Origin: an uncultured Collinsella sp.
Lineage (GTDB): Bacteria > Actinomycetota > Coriobacteriia > Coriobacteriales > Coriobacteriaceae
DNA: 64,000 nucleotides
Assembly (NCBI GenBank): GCA_902495525.1
Contig: CABUXL010000001.1
Location: 49,365 to 113,364, forward strand
Reading direction: 5' to 3'
This document shows positions 36,696 to 46,472 of this stretch, piece by piece. Numbering within the stretch: position 1 is the stretch's first letter; each line of letters opens with the position of its first letter. A program made the position numbers and the translations under genes. The notes beneath the pieces were generated by a model that saw nothing but the letters and a program-made list of their open reading frames with translations, made no database searches and was not told where the DNA came from.

Positions 36696-39437
36696 TTACT
36701 CGTCTAGGAGATCCTCTGGCATTTCGTTGCCGTCGCCTAGGTCGACCGGGGCCTCTTCGGCGTCGGTTGCGGCCTCGGCGCCTTCGCCTTCGGGCTTTTC
36801 CTTGGCTGCCGTCATGCGGGCGACAGCGCATACGCGGTCGTTGTCGTCAACGGTCATCATCTTGACGCCCTGGGTGGCGCGGCCGGTCTGGCTGATCTCG
36901 TCGGTCTTGACGCGAATGACCGTCGCGCCTTCCGTCACGATGAACAGCTCGTGCTGCGGGCCCACCGTCTTCATGGCCGCGAGGTTGCCCTTACGCTCGG
37001 TCATTTGGATGGTGTAGACGCCCTGGCCGCCGCGATTCTGCTCCGGGTAGTCCGCGACCGGCGTGCGCTTGCCGTAGCCGCGCTCGGTGATGACGAATAG
37101 ATCGCCGTTGCCGTTAGTGACTTCCATGCCCAGAACGCTCACGCCGTCCTTCATACCGATACCGCGAACGCCGCTGGTATCGCGGCCGGTGGCGCGCACC
37201 TGCTCCTCGGAGAACATGATTGCCTTGCCCGCGGTGGTGGCCAGGATAATCTTGTCGCCCTCGCACACGCGGCGCACGTTCAGCAGCGCGTCGTCGTCAC
37301 GCAGGTTGATAGCGATCAGGCCGTCGCGACGGCTGCGGTCATATGCGCTCATCACGGTCTTCTTGACCATGCCGCTCTTGGTGGCAAACATCAGGTACTC
37401 GTCGGCCGGGAACTCGCGGCAGCTGATGACGCTCGCGATCTTCTCGCCTTCCTCGAAGGGCAGCAGGTTGACGATCGCGGTACCGCGCGCCTGGCGCGTA
37501 CCCACCGGCAGCTCGTGCACCTTCAGGCGATAGACCTTGCCCTTGCTCGAGAAGAACAGCACGTACTCGTGCGTGGACGCGATGAACATCTCGTCGATAA
37601 CGTCGTCCTCTTTGAGGTTGACGCCCGATACGCCCTTGCCGCCGCGCTTCTGGGCGCGGTAGGCAGCCACCGGGATACGCTTAACGTAGCCGGTATGGGT
37701 GATGGTCACGACCATATCCTCGTCGGCGATGAGGTCCTCGACATCCAGGTCCTTCTCAACCTGGCTGATCTCGGTGCGGCGCTTGTCGCCAAACTTCTTG
37801 GAGATCTCGCGCATCTCTTCCTTGATGACGCCCAGGATCTTCTCCTCATGCGCCAGCAGGTCCTCGTAGTAGGCGATGGCGCGGCGCAGGCCGTCCAACT
37901 CTTCTTGGATCTTGTCGCGCTCCAGGCCGGTCAGGCGGCGCAGCTTCATCTCGAGGATGGCCGTGGTCTGCTCGGGCGTAAAGCCAAAGCGCTCGATCAA
38001 GCGGCTGCTGGCCTCGGAGTCGGTCTGCGAGGAGCGGATGATGCTAATGACCTCGTCGATATGGTCGAGAGCCATAAGATAACCCTCGAGGATATGCGCG
38101 CGGGCTTGGGCCTTCTTAAGGTCGAAGCGGGTGCGGCGAGTGACGACGTCGACCTGGTGGTCGATGTAGTGCTGCAGCATCTCACGCAGGCTCAGGCATT
38201 TGGGAACGCCGTTGACGAGCGCCAGGTTGTTGGCGCCAAAGGTCGTCTGCAGCGAGGTGTACTTATACAGGTTGTTGAGCACGACCTGCGGAATGACGCC
38301 CTTCTTGAGCTCGATGACCAGACGGATGCCCTTCTGGTTGGACTCATCGCGCATATCCGAGATACCCTCGATGCGCTTGTCGTTGACAAGCTGGGCGATC
38401 TTCTCCTGCAGGGTGCCCTTGTTGACCATGTAGGGAATCTCGGTAAAGACCAGGCGGCTGCGGCCGGTCTTGGTGGACTCCACGTGTGCCTTGGCACGCA
38501 CGGTAATGGAGCCGCGGCCGGTCTCGTAGCTCTGCTTAATGCCGGCGCTGCCCATGATGATGGCGCCGGTGGGGAAGTCCGGACCGGGCATGATCTGCAT
38601 GAGCTCGTCGACGGTGGCGTCGGGGTTGTCGATCAGGTAACAGGTGGCCTCGATCGCCTCGGTGAGGTTGTGCGGGGCGATGTTGGTGGCCATGCCGACG
38701 GCGATGCCCTGGCTACCGTTGACCAGCAGGTTGGGGAAGCGCGCAGGCAGTGCCACGGGCTCGGCGAGCGATTCGTCGTAGTTGGGCTGCCAGTCGACGG
38801 TATCCTTCTGCAGGTCACGCAGCAGTTCCATGGCGGGCTTGGCCAGGCGGCTCTCGGTGTAGCGCATGGCTGCCGCGCCGTCGCCGTCGATGTTGCCGAA
38901 GTTGCCGTGACCGTCGATGAGCGGCGTGCGCATGGAGAACCACTGCGCCAGGCGGACCATGGCCTCATAGACCGCGGAGTCGCCATGCGGGTGGTACTTA
39001 CCGATAACTTCGCCGACCGTCCAGGCCGACTTCTTGTGCGGGCGGTTGGGGTAGATGCCGCTCTCGTTCATCGCGTACAGGATGCGGCGGTGCACCGGCT
39101 TTAAGCCATCGCGCACGTCCGGCAGGGCGCGCGCCGTGATGACCGACATCGAATACTCGATAAATGACTGCTTCATCTCGCGGCCAAACTCCGAAATCTG
39201 GAGCTGGCCGCCGTTTATATCCTCGCCGGCCGAGGCGCCACGATCGACTTCACCAAAGCTCTCCTCGAGCTCGCCGTCGTCGTCTTCTTCCTCGTCATCA
39301 TCGGCATCGGGGTTATAGGCGTCAGGATCGCCGTCCTCGCCCTGCTCAGCACGGGCAAGCAGGCGCTTCAGATCGTCGGGCATGCCGGCATCGCCGGCCT
39401 CGCCCATACCCCCGTTATTGTTGATATCGTCTGCCAC
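36696..39437 (-). CDS. gyrA: DNA gyrase subunit A
   Basis: A 913-residue topoisomerase subunit. The breakage-reunion domain has catalytic Tyr193 in AAMRYTESR; the C-terminal beta-pinwheel has the GyrA-box segment QKRGGKG. The quinolone region reads HPHGDSAVYE, with the sensitive-type Ser and an acidic residue. The N-terminus has about 65 extra residues, very rich in Asp/Glu/Gly, before the conserved FIEYSMSVI. The start is GTG with GAGGAGG five bases upstream. It lies 156 bp downstream of gyrB, with structured element copy B between them. Confidence 0.97.
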   Translation of the reverse strand: MADDINNNGGMGEAGDAGMPDDLKRLLARAEQGEDGDPDAYNPDADDDEEEDDDGELEESFGEVDRGASAGEDINGGQLQISEFGREMKQSFIEYSMSVITARALPDVRDGLKPVHRRILYAMNESGIYPNRPHKKSAWTVGEVIGKYHPHGDSAVYEAMVRLAQWFSMRTPLIDGHGNFGNIDGDGAAAMRYTESRLAKPAMELLRDLQKDTVDWQPNYDESLAEPVALPARFPNLLVNGSQGIAVGMATNIAPHNLTEAIEATCYLIDNPDATVDELMQIMPGPDFPTGAIIMGSAGIKQSYETGRGSITVRAKAHVESTKTGRSRLVFTEIPYMVNKGTLQEKIAQLVNDKRIEGISDMRDESNQKGIRLVIELKKGVIPQVVLNNLYKYTSLQTTFGANNLALVNGVPKCLSLREMLQHYIDHQVDVVTRRTRFDLKKAQARAHILEGYLMALDHIDEVISIIRSSQTDSEASSRLIERFGFTPEQTTAILEMKLRRLTGLERDKIQEELDGLRRAIAYYEDLLAHEEKILGVIKEEMREISKKFGDKRRTEISQVEKDLDVEDLIADEDMVVTITHTGYVKRIPVAAYRAQKRGGKGVSGVNLKEDDVIDEMFIASTHEYVLFFSSKGKVYRLKVHELPVGTRQARGTAIVNLLPFEEGEKIASVISCREFPADEYLMFATKSGMVKKTVMSAYDRSRRDGLIAINLRDDDALLNVRRVCEGDKIILATTAGKAIMFSEEQVRATGRDTSGVRGIGMKDGVSVLGMEVTNGNGDLFVITERGYGKRTPVADYPEQNRGGQGVYTIQMTERKGNLAAMKTVGPQHELFIVTEGATVIRVKTDEISQTGRATQGVKMMTVDDNDRVCAVARMTAAKEKPEGEGAEAATDAEEAPVDLGDGNEMPEDLLDE

Positions 39438-39486
39438 GTTACCTCCTCATGGTTTGCGTGGTCCATTAGTTCCCTGCCACGGAGAC

Positions 39487-39585
39487 GGCTTTTCCAGGTG
39501 CCGCAGATTCGCTCGAAAGAGGAGGGAAGCGTACTTGGGTACGCGACCGACGATTGAGGGCGAAGGTGCGGTGGCTGGGAAAGCC
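39487..39585. repeat. Structured intergenic element, copy B
   Basis: Outer stem 39487-39497/39575-39585 (11 bp, one G-U). Inner stem 39501-39512/39560-39571 with the same type of two-base internal loop as copy A. Apical GCGTAC-TTGG-GTACGC at 39529-39544. It shares GAAAGAGGAG, GCGTACTT, GGTACGCGA and CGACGATTGA with copy A, while the stem sequences differ. Confidence 0.85.
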
Positions 39586-39592
39586 GAACAGG

Positions 39593-41623
39593 TTAGGCGT
39601 CTAAGAAGCGTGCGTCATGTGCATGTTTCTCGATGTACTCACGGCGATAGCCGACCTCGGAACCCATCAGCTCGCGCACGGCGCGGTCTGCCACCACGGC
39701 ATCCTCGATCGACACACGCTGCAGGATGCGGGTCTTGGGGTCCATCGTCGTCGAGGCAAGCTGCTTGGGGTCCATCTCGCCCAGGCCCTTGTAGCGCTGG
39801 ACGGTATAGCCCTTGCGCTTCTTGGTGATCTTGCCGTCCTTGGCCTTGCCGTCCTCGTCGTTGTCGTCAGGGTTCAGGCCCAGACTCTGGATGGTATCGC
39901 GCAGGATCTCGTCTTCGGGCTGGCGGCCGTTGGGATACACGTAGTGGATCTTGTTGCGCACCTTAATGCCAAAGATGGGCGGACAGGCAACATAGACGTA
40001 GCCGGCATCGATCAGCGGACGCATGTATTTGTAGAAGAACGTCAGCAGCAGGATGCGGATGTGCGCACCGTCGACGTCTGCATCGGTCATGATGATGATC
40101 TTGTGGTAGCGCGCCTTGCTGATATCGAAGTCGCCGCCGTCGCCGGCGCTCGTCGTGACGCCGCAGCCGATCGCGGTAATCAGCGACTGGATGGTGTCGC
40201 TCGAGAACGCGCGATGGTCACCAACGCGTTCGACGTTCAGAATCTTGCCGCGCAGGGGCAGAATCGCCTGGATGTCTCGGCGACGGCCGTCCTTGGCCGA
40301 ACCGCCTGCCGAGTCGCCCTCTACGATGAAGAGCTCGGTCAGCTCGGCATCGCGCACCGAGCAGTCAGCGAGCTTACCGGGCAGGGATGCCGTCTCGAGC
40401 AGGCTCTTGCGGCGGGTCGCCTCGCGCGCCTTGCGGGCAGCGTTTCGCGCCTTGCAGGCCTGTTGTGCCTTCTTGACGATCTCGCGGGCGGGCTTGGGAT
40501 GCTCCTCGAGGTAATCGGCGAGGCCGTCGGTCACGATCTTGAGCGTGAGAGCGCGCATATAGGAGCTACCGAGCTTGGCCTTGGTCTGGCCCTCAAACTG
40601 CGGATCGGGCAGCTTGACCGAGATAACGGCCGAAAGGCCCTCGCGCACATCGTCGCCGGTCAGGTTGGCGTCTTTTTCCTTGAGCAGGTTCTGTTTGCGC
40701 GCGTAGTCGTTGATCACGCGAGTGAGCGCGGTGCGGAAGCCCTCAAGGTGCATGCCGCCCTCGGGGGTGTAGATGTCGTTGGCAAACGACATGACGTTCT
40801 CGCCGTAGCCGCTATTCCACTGCAGGGAAACCTCGACCTCGCCCATCTTGGCCACGGGGGCATCCGGGTCCGATTTGCCCTCGATGTAGATGGGCTCCTT
40901 AAAGGCCTCGGGAACGTCCTTGCCCTCGTTGAGGAACTTGACGAAGTCGATGATGCCGCCCTCGTAGCAAAACTCCTCCACGTGGGGAGTCGCCTCGCGC
41001 TCGTCGGTCAGCACGATTTTAAGGTTCTTATTGAGGAACGCCGTCTCCTGCAGACGGTTGTGCAGCGTATCGAAATCGTAGATGCAGGTCTCGAAGATCT
41101 CGTCGTCGGGCCAGAAGGTGACGGTGGTGCCCGTCGAATCCGAGGTGCCCACGACCTCCATCTTCTTGACGGTCTTGCCGCGCGAGAACTCCATCTCGTA
41201 GGTGTTGCCATCGCGACGAACTTGAACGACCACGCGCTTGGACAGCGCGTTGACGACGGAGATGCCCACGCCGTGCAGGCCGCCCGAGACCTTATAGGCC
41301 GAGTTATCGAACTTACCGCCGGCGTGCAGGATCGTCATGACGACCTCGAGCGTCGGGATCTTTTTAACAGGGTGCTCGTCGACGGGGATGCCGCGCCCGT
41401 TGTCGACGACCGTGATGGAGTTGTCGGCGTGGACCGTCACCTGGATCTCGGTGCAGAAACCGGCCATGGCCTCGTCGACGGAGTTGTCAACGATCTCCCA
41501 CACCAGGTGATGCAGACCGCTGGCGCTCGTCGAGCCGATATACATGCCCGGGCGCTTACGAACGGCCTCGAGACCTTCGAGAATCTTAATCTCGCCGCCA
41601 TCGTAATCGTTTTCGTTTGCCAC
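39593..41623 (-). CDS. gyrB: DNA gyrase subunit B
   Basis: A 676-residue ATPase subunit. The GHKL domain begins KILEGLEAVRKRPGMYIGST, with the N-box EIVDNSVDEA. The TOPRIM domain has EGDSAGGSAK and the metal-binding DADVDG, and PNGRQPE and YKGLGEMD are present further on. GTG 41623 is preferred, with AAGGAGG four bases upstream; the TTG at 41641 lies before the Shine-Dalgarno. It forms the gyrB-gyrA pair and follows dciA, but a strong terminator separates it from dciA. Confidence 0.97.
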   Translation of the reverse strand: MANENDYDGGEIKILEGLEAVRKRPGMYIGSTSASGLHHLVWEIVDNSVDEAMAGFCTEIQVTVHADNSITVVDNGRGIPVDEHPVKKIPTLEVVMTILHAGGKFDNSAYKVSGGLHGVGISVVNALSKRVVVQVRRDGNTYEMEFSRGKTVKKMEVVGTSDSTGTTVTFWPDDEIFETCIYDFDTLHNRLQETAFLNKNLKIVLTDEREATPHVEEFCYEGGIIDFVKFLNEGKDVPEAFKEPIYIEGKSDPDAPVAKMGEVEVSLQWNSGYGENVMSFANDIYTPEGGMHLEGFRTALTRVINDYARKQNLLKEKDANLTGDDVREGLSAVISVKLPDPQFEGQTKAKLGSSYMRALTLKIVTDGLADYLEEHPKPAREIVKKAQQACKARNAARKAREATRRKSLLETASLPGKLADCSVRDAELTELFIVEGDSAGGSAKDGRRRDIQAILPLRGKILNVERVGDHRAFSSDTIQSLITAIGCGVTTSAGDGGDFDISKARYHKIIIMTDADVDGAHIRILLLTFFYKYMRPLIDAGYVYVACPPIFGIKVRNKIHYVYPNGRQPEDEILRDTIQSLGLNPDDNDEDGKAKDGKITKKRKGYTVQRYKGLGEMDPKQLASTTMDPKTRILQRVSIEDAVVADRAVRELMGSEVGYRREYIEKHAHDARFLDA

Positions 41624-41677
41624 ACGTCCTCCTTCAGTCAAGAAAATGTGTACAGCCTTACTAGTTTATCGTAAAAA

Positions 41678-41703
41678 AATACCCTCGGGAACGAGGGTAT
41701 TTG
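41678..41703 (-). terminator. Terminator between dciA and gyrB
   Basis: AAATACCCTCG and complement, four-base loop, then seven Ts on the minus strand. It implies gyrB has its own promoter in the roughly 50 bp that follow; none is clear. Confidence 0.9.
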
Positions 41704-41728
41704 GCTCTACAAGGCCACCAGATGCGAT

Positions 41729-42292
41729 TTAAGGCTCTTTTTTGCTTTGCACGCCCTTGGCCCACTCAGCACTGGCTCTCATGGCATTCTCGAGGGCCTC
41801 GCGCAGTTTTTGGTCTTCGATGGGCGCCACTTGGCGCTCGATCTCGGTACGCTCGGCCTCACTTAGGTCGGCGTGCGGGGCCGGCGGTCGCTCGGTCGGC
41901 GCCGGGCGCAGGCGTTCCTTGGCGGCGGGCGGCGTGTGACCGGGCGCGGTGGTTTTGAACACCAGGCCGTCCACATGCGCACCGGCGCGCTCCATGCGCG
42001 CGCGGATGATCTCGCGCAACAGCGTCATTTCCTGCGTCCACGAGGGCGAGTCGAGATACACCAGCAGCTCATTGGACTCGGGCAGGTAGCGCAGTCCCGT
42101 CACATGCCGTCCCTCGCGCGTGCCCGAGCACACCGCGTTCCATGCGCGATAGACCGTGCGCGACTCCTCGGCGGCCTCCATCTGCGCGCGGCGCTCAGGG
42201 GTCGCAGCCGCCAGGATGCGCTGGCGCTCTGCATTCAAAAACCCGCTGAAGGCGACCGTTTCGCTCTCGCGCTCGTAATTAGCACGTCTCAC
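41729..42292 (-). CDS. dciA: DciA-like protein (DUF721), probable helicase operation factor
   Basis: A 187-residue protein. The DUF721 core is in the middle: YRAWNAVCSGTREGRHVTGLRY, then ELLVYLDSPSWTQEMTLLREIIRARM. DciA replaces DnaC/DnaI as a DnaB loader or regulator in many bacteria. The position recF-DUF721-gyrB is the standard actinobacterial one. The C-terminal part is Pro-rich, then helical and charged. It overlaps the recF 3' end by 14 bp, so translation is coupled. No dnaC or dnaI is in the window. Confidence 0.8.
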   Translation of the reverse strand: MRRANYERESETVAFSGFLNAERQRILAAATPERRAQMEAAEESRTVYRAWNAVCSGTREGRHVTGLRYLPESNELLVYLDSPSWTQEMTLLREIIRARMERAGAHVDGLVFKTTAPGHTPPAAKERLRPAPTERPPAPHADLSEAERTEIERQVAPIEDQKLREALENAMRASAEWAKGVQSKKEP

Positions 42293-43385
42293 CCATGCTC
42301 ACCACCTTGGCTCGATCAAGCAGGTCATCGGTAAAGTACCCCAGGTTGGTCGTGGTTATGACCGTCTGGATATCATCGCCGATCAGCCGCAGGAAAGCAC
42401 CGCGGCGTTCGCCGTCGAGTTCGCTCATCACGTCGTCCAAAAGCAGCAGCGGCGCGGTGCCCAAGATATCACGCGCCACTGCCACCTCTGCCACCTTCCA
42501 GGCAAGCACCAGCGTTCGCTGCTGGCCCTGGCTGGCAAATGAACGAGCCGATCGACCCGCGACGGAAAACTCAATCTCGTCGCGATGCGGACCCACGAGC
42601 GTCACGCCGCGGCGGATCTCCTCGTCGGCGCGCTCATCGAGCGCCGAGAGCATGTGCTCATACGCCCAACCCTTGAGCTCGTCGCGATCCTCGGTGCCAG
42701 GCAGGTCGCCAAGCGTGGACACATAGGACACACCGGCGGGCTCGCCAGATGCCACGCGGCCATAGGCGTCACGCACATGGCCCGACAGCCGGTCGAGCAG
42801 AGCCAGACGGTGCACGAGCAGGGCCGAACCGGCGCGGGCAATAGATTCGTTCCAGGCACCGAGCATCTCGCGGCAGCACCAGGTCTCCTTGAGCAGGGCA
42901 TTGCGCTGGGTCACGCAGCGCGCGTAGGCACTAGCCAGATCGGCATAGCGCGCACTCAGCTGAACGCCAAAGTCATCGAGTGCGGTGCGGCGCACGCTGG
43001 CACCCCGCTTGACCATATCCAGGTGGTCCGGGCAAAACAGAACGCTCGGCAGCACCCCGCGCACACCGGACGCAGCGCAGCGCTTGCCGTTGCGACTAAA
43101 CGAACGCTTGCCATCTTCCACACTCAGTCCCATGTCCAGCACACGCCCATCACCTTCGAGCCTCAGCTCGACCTTGCATGGGCCCACGCCGTCGTGCACG
43201 AGCTCGGCAGCGGTCGGATGCCTAAACGAGGCGCCACTCGTCAGCAGCTGCAGCGCCTCTATGAGGTTGGTCTTTCCCGCCGCGTTGGGACCCGCGAGCA
43301 CTGTCACACCGTCGCTCAGGGCAAGGCGATAACTGTCGAAGCTGCGATAGCGCGCAACGGAAAGATCGCGTGCGAACATGGTCAT
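42279..43385 (-). CDS. recF: DNA replication and repair protein RecF
   Basis: A 368-residue SMC-like ATPase that acts in gap repair and RecA loading. Walker A GPNAAGKTN, signature SQGQQRTLVLAWKVAE and Walker B LLLLDDVMSELD are visible. The start may be ATG 43385 or ATG 43379; neither has a clear Shine-Dalgarno, and the dnaN stop is only eight bases upstream. It sits in the canonical dnaN-recF order. Confidence 0.96.
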   Translation of the reverse strand: MTMFARDLSVARYRSFDSYRLALSDGVTVLAGPNAAGKTNLIEALQLLTSGASFRHPTAAELVHDGVGPCKVELRLEGDGRVLDMGLSVEDGKRSFSRNGKRCAASGVRGVLPSVLFCPDHLDMVKRGASVRRTALDDFGVQLSARYADLASAYARCVTQRNALLKETWCCREMLGAWNESIARAGSALLVHRLALLDRLSGHVRDAYGRVASGEPAGVSYVSTLGDLPGTEDRDELKGWAYEHMLSALDERADEEIRRGVTLVGPHRDEIEFSVAGRSARSFASQGQQRTLVLAWKVAEVAVARDILGTAPLLLLDDVMSELDGERRGAFLRLIGDDIQTVITTTNLGYFTDDLLDRAKVVSMGETC

Positions 43386-43393
43386 GGGCAGTG

Positions 43394-44497
43394 CTAGATG
43401 CGTACCGGCATGACCAGGTACAGGTAGTTGATCTTGTCGTAGGACTTGAAGATGCCAGCCTGCGAATAGCTCTTGAGCTCCAGCGTGATCTCCTTCTCCT
43501 TGGACAGGGCATTGAGGCAGCCAAAGATGTAGTGATAGTTGAAGGCGATGGTGCCCGACTCGCCCTCGGCCTCGACATCGATCGTCTCCTGCGCCAGGTC
43601 CTGGTCGTTGGAAATGGAGGACAGGCCCATCTGGCCGTTCTCGACGTCAATCTCAAACTTGACGGCGGGGTTGGCGCTCGCGATAACGGCCACACGCTTA
43701 AGGGCGGCGTTAAAGGCGGCTACGTCGATCTTGACGCTCGTCACGCACGAATCGGGGATGAGCTGCTTGTAATTGGGATAAACGCCCTCGATGCGGCGCG
43801 ACACGTAGGTGGTGTTGCCGGCCTCAAAGACAACCTGGGTATCGGTGGCGCCGATCATGATGGTAGCCTGGCTGGCCATGATGCTCAGCGCGTCGTTGAA
43901 GGCGTCGGCAGGCACGTTGAGCTCAAAGGAACCTTCGAGGGTCGAGGTCTCGACCTGCGTATCGCACACGGCCAGACGGAAGGAGTCGGTCGCCACCAGG
44001 CGCACGGTGTTGTTCTCGACCTTCATGTGCACGCCACCCAGGATGGGGCGGGCCTTGTCAGTCGAGGTGACGCGCCATACGCGGCTCACCATTTCGGACA
44101 GGATATCGGTTGGCAGCTCGACGGCGCTCTCGATGGCGTATGCCGGGAACTCGGGAAAGTCGTTGGCATCGAGCGTGTTGAGGCGGAAAGAGCTCTTCTC
44201 GCAGCCAATCAAAACCTGACGCTCGGACAGCTCAAAGGTGACCGGGGCATCGGGAAGGGTCTTGGTGATGTTGGAGAGCATCTTGCAGGGAATCACCATC
44301 TCGCCCTCCTCTTCGACATGAGCCGCAATGCGGTGACGAATCGAGATGGTGTAGTTGGAGGTCTGGAATTCCAAGATGCCGTCTTGTGCCTTAACGAGCA
44401 CGCCCGACAGAATGGGAAGGGTGGATGCCGAAGCGACGCCTTTCATAACGACGCCGATGGCTTGCGTAAGCGAGCTCTGGCTGACGGTGAACTTCAT
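43394..44497 (-). CDS. dnaN: DNA polymerase III sliding clamp (beta subunit)
   Basis: A 367-residue clamp with three repeated domains, starting MKFTVSQSSLTQAIGVVMKG and ending in the conserved LYLVMPVRI, which forms part of the partner-binding pocket. ATG 44497 has AAAGG upstream. It is separated from dnaA by an AT-rich 238-bp region with DnaA-box-like sequences. Confidence 0.97.
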   Translation of the reverse strand: MKFTVSQSSLTQAIGVVMKGVASASTLPILSGVLVKAQDGILEFQTSNYTISIRHRIAAHVEEEGEMVIPCKMLSNITKTLPDAPVTFELSERQVLIGCEKSSFRLNTLDANDFPEFPAYAIESAVELPTDILSEMVSRVWRVTSTDKARPILGGVHMKVENNTVRLVATDSFRLAVCDTQVETSTLEGSFELNVPADAFNDALSIMASQATIMIGATDTQVVFEAGNTTYVSRRIEGVYPNYKQLIPDSCVTSVKIDVAAFNAALKRVAVIASANPAVKFEIDVENGQMGLSSISNDQDLAQETIDVEAEGESGTIAFNYHYIFGCLNALSKEKEITLELKSYSQAGIFKSYDKINYLYLVMPVRI

Positions 44498-44735
44498 CTT
44501 TTAATACCTTTCTATAGATATAAATATCTTAATAATAGTAATAGTACTGACGAAACTGTTGATTACTCCTAAAAGTGCAGGTCAGCCCTAAAAAGAGAAT
44601 CGACAGGAACCTGTGTGCAACCGGGCATGTTTTCCACGTTCAAAACCTGCGCAAAACTTTTCATCACCGCGTCTCGAGTTTTTAACACCTTATAACCGCC
44701 GTTTCGACAAGTTTTCAACAGGTGTGTCCATTTAC
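44498..44735. other. dnaA-dnaN intergenic region, candidate origin component with AT-rich unwinding tract
   Basis: An AT-rich tract at 44511-44546 (TATAGATATAAATATCTTAA is part of it) next to dnaN. DnaA-box-like sites on the plus strand: TTTTCCACG 44640-44648, TTTTTAACA 44679-44687 and TTTTCAACA 44712-44720. Together with the clusters upstream of dnaA this suggests a bipartite origin. Confidence 0.55.
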
Positions 44736-46457
44736 CTACGAGCGCAGTGTAATTTTATCGCGCAGCGACTTGAGGTCTTCGGTAACAGTCCGGTCTTCCT
44801 GAATCATCTTCTGAACCTTTTTATAGCTCGTGCTGACGGTCGAGTGGTTGCGGTTGCCAAACTCGGCGCCCACGGCCGTCGTCGTCATCTCGCACATCTC
44901 GATCGCCAGATAGATAGCGATATGGCGCGCCTTGGCGATATTGGCGTTGCGGCGAGGCCCGATGAGTTCCTCGTGCGTCACGCCGTATTGCTCCTCGATG
45001 ACGGACTGGACCGTCTGCACATTGATCTTCTTGGCCGATGTGTCGAAGTACTGGTTGGCGATGGCGTCGATGTCGTCAAAGGTGAGCTCCCCGCCCTCGC
45101 GCTCGCGATCGCCCGCTTCGCCGGCACAACGCTCGCAAAAGCTCTCGAGCTCGCGAATGTTGGTGCCCGAGACCTCGGCCATGTGTTTAAAGTGCGCGTC
45201 GGTCAGATGTCCGCCGTCGCCCCCGTAGGCCGCCAGCAGCGAGTCGTTGCCCGCCTCGGGTGCGGCGGCGATCGTGTTCTCGTAATAACGCTGCAAAATC
45301 TTGTACTTCATCTCGTAGCTGGGCTCCGCCACCAGGCACAGCAGACCGGCATTAAAGCGACTGGTTAGGCGCTCGTCCATATTAAGGTCCTTGGGAGCGC
45401 GGTCGGCGGCGATCACGACCTTCTTGTTGTTACGGATAAATTCATCCATCAACTGGAAGAAGTAATCCACGCTCGCACGCTTGCCAATGATGTTCTGGAT
45501 GTCATCGATGATAAGCACGTCGACGCCGTGGTACGCCTGCATAATGGGGGCGTTGCTCTTCTTTTGGCGGTCGAATTCCGTCATCAAGTCGTCCAGATAT
45601 GCCTGCGAGTTGGCGTACTTCACCTTGATCTCGGGCGATTTCTCTGCCAGCTCATTTTTGATGGCGAGCAGCAGGTGCGTCTTGCCCAGACCCGATTTGC
45701 CGTAGATGAACAGCGACGTGCAGGTACCGGGCGTGTCTGCAAGCATGGCGAATTTGAGCGCCGATCGGTAGGCAAGGCTGTTCTCCGGCCCGAAGACGAA
45801 GTTTTCAAACGTGAATTTCGAATTCGCTGCGAGGGGTGCCCCGTCTGCGTTTTTCTCGACTGCCGCCGGGGCCGCCGAAGGTGCTGCCGGCGCTGCGGAC
45901 GAACTCGCGCTTTTCGCCGGTGGCCTGCCATTCATTTGGGTCATCATGCGGCGGAAATCGTCGGCGGACAACGTGTTTTTGATTGCAACGCCCGATTCCT
46001 CGCCGGATGTCGCCTCGTGTGCCACGGGCATATGCGTGGCGGTCGGGATGGGCGAGGGGGCTGGCTCTACCGCCGATGCGACCGAAGCGGTCGGCTGGGG
46101 TGCCATGGTTTCACGGGAAACATCGTCGCGTCGAGGCTCGGGCGCCGTAGTTGCCGCTGCGGTGGCGGTCGCTACCGGGTGAGTGACCGGGGCCGTATTT
46201 GCCGAGGCGCCTTGCGGTGCCACGATATTGAGCGCGATCGGCGCAAAGGCGATGTCTTCCAGATAGGCCTCGATGGTCGGCTGATGCTTTTTGAGCTGAG
46301 CGATGGCAAAGCGTGAAGGGGCCTCAATCGTCAGAGTGTCCTCGGTTAAGCTCACGGCGCGCGATTGTCCCAGCATATTGATGAGGCGTGCATCTTGGCC
46401 GTCGCGCTGGCAAAAGGCGATGGCATCTCCCAGGATGATGCTTGCTTCCTCGTCCAC
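44736..46457 (-). CDS. dnaA: Chromosomal replication initiator DnaA
   Basis: A 573-residue AAA+ initiator. N-terminal domain I (1-90), a long Ala/Pro/Thr-rich linker (90-215), AAA+ core with Walker A GKSGLGKTH and Walker B VLIIDDIQ, then DNA-binding domain IV. In domain IV the signature is FGNRNHSTV where most bacteria have GGRDHSTV or GGRDHTTV. The start is GTG with GGGAG five bases upstream. The preceding GHKL-type gene ends only 15 bases upstream, so dnaA is probably co-transcribed with it rather than having its own promoter. Confidence 0.96.
   Translation of the reverse strand: MDEEASIILGDAIAFCQRDGQDARLINMLGQSRAVSLTEDTLTIEAPSRFAIAQLKKHQPTIEAYLEDIAFAPIALNIVAPQGASANTAPVTHPVATATAAATTAPEPRRDDVSRETMAPQPTASVASAVEPAPSPIPTATHMPVAHEATSGEESGVAIKNTLSADDFRRMMTQMNGRPPAKSASSSAAPAAPSAAPAAVEKNADGAPLAANSKFTFENFVFGPENSLAYRSALKFAMLADTPGTCTSLFIYGKSGLGKTHLLLAIKNELAEKSPEIKVKYANSQAYLDDLMTEFDRQKKSNAPIMQAYHGVDVLIIDDIQNIIGKRASVDYFFQLMDEFIRNNKKVVIAADRAPKDLNMDERLTSRFNAGLLCLVAEPSYEMKYKILQRYYENTIAAAPEAGNDSLLAAYGGDGGHLTDAHFKHMAEVSGTNIRELESFCERCAGEAGDREREGGELTFDDIDAIANQYFDTSAKKINVQTVQSVIEEQYGVTHEELIGPRRNANIAKARHIAIYLAIEMCEMTTTAVGAEFGNRNHSTVSTSYKKVQKMIQEDRTVTEDLKSLRDKITLRS
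46107..46122 (-). promoter_or_regulatory. Degenerate parS-like site within dnaA
   Basis: TGTTTCCCGTGAAACC on the minus strand matches TGTTTCACGTGAAACA at 14 of 16 positions. It lies in the low-complexity linker of dnaA, where it encodes VSRET. Confidence 0.4.
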
Positions 46458-46472
46458 TGTTTCTCCCGTTCC

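Noticed and set aside
39617..41674. 685-codon plus-strand open frame
   Set aside because: Complementary to gyrB over its whole length, and without family features.
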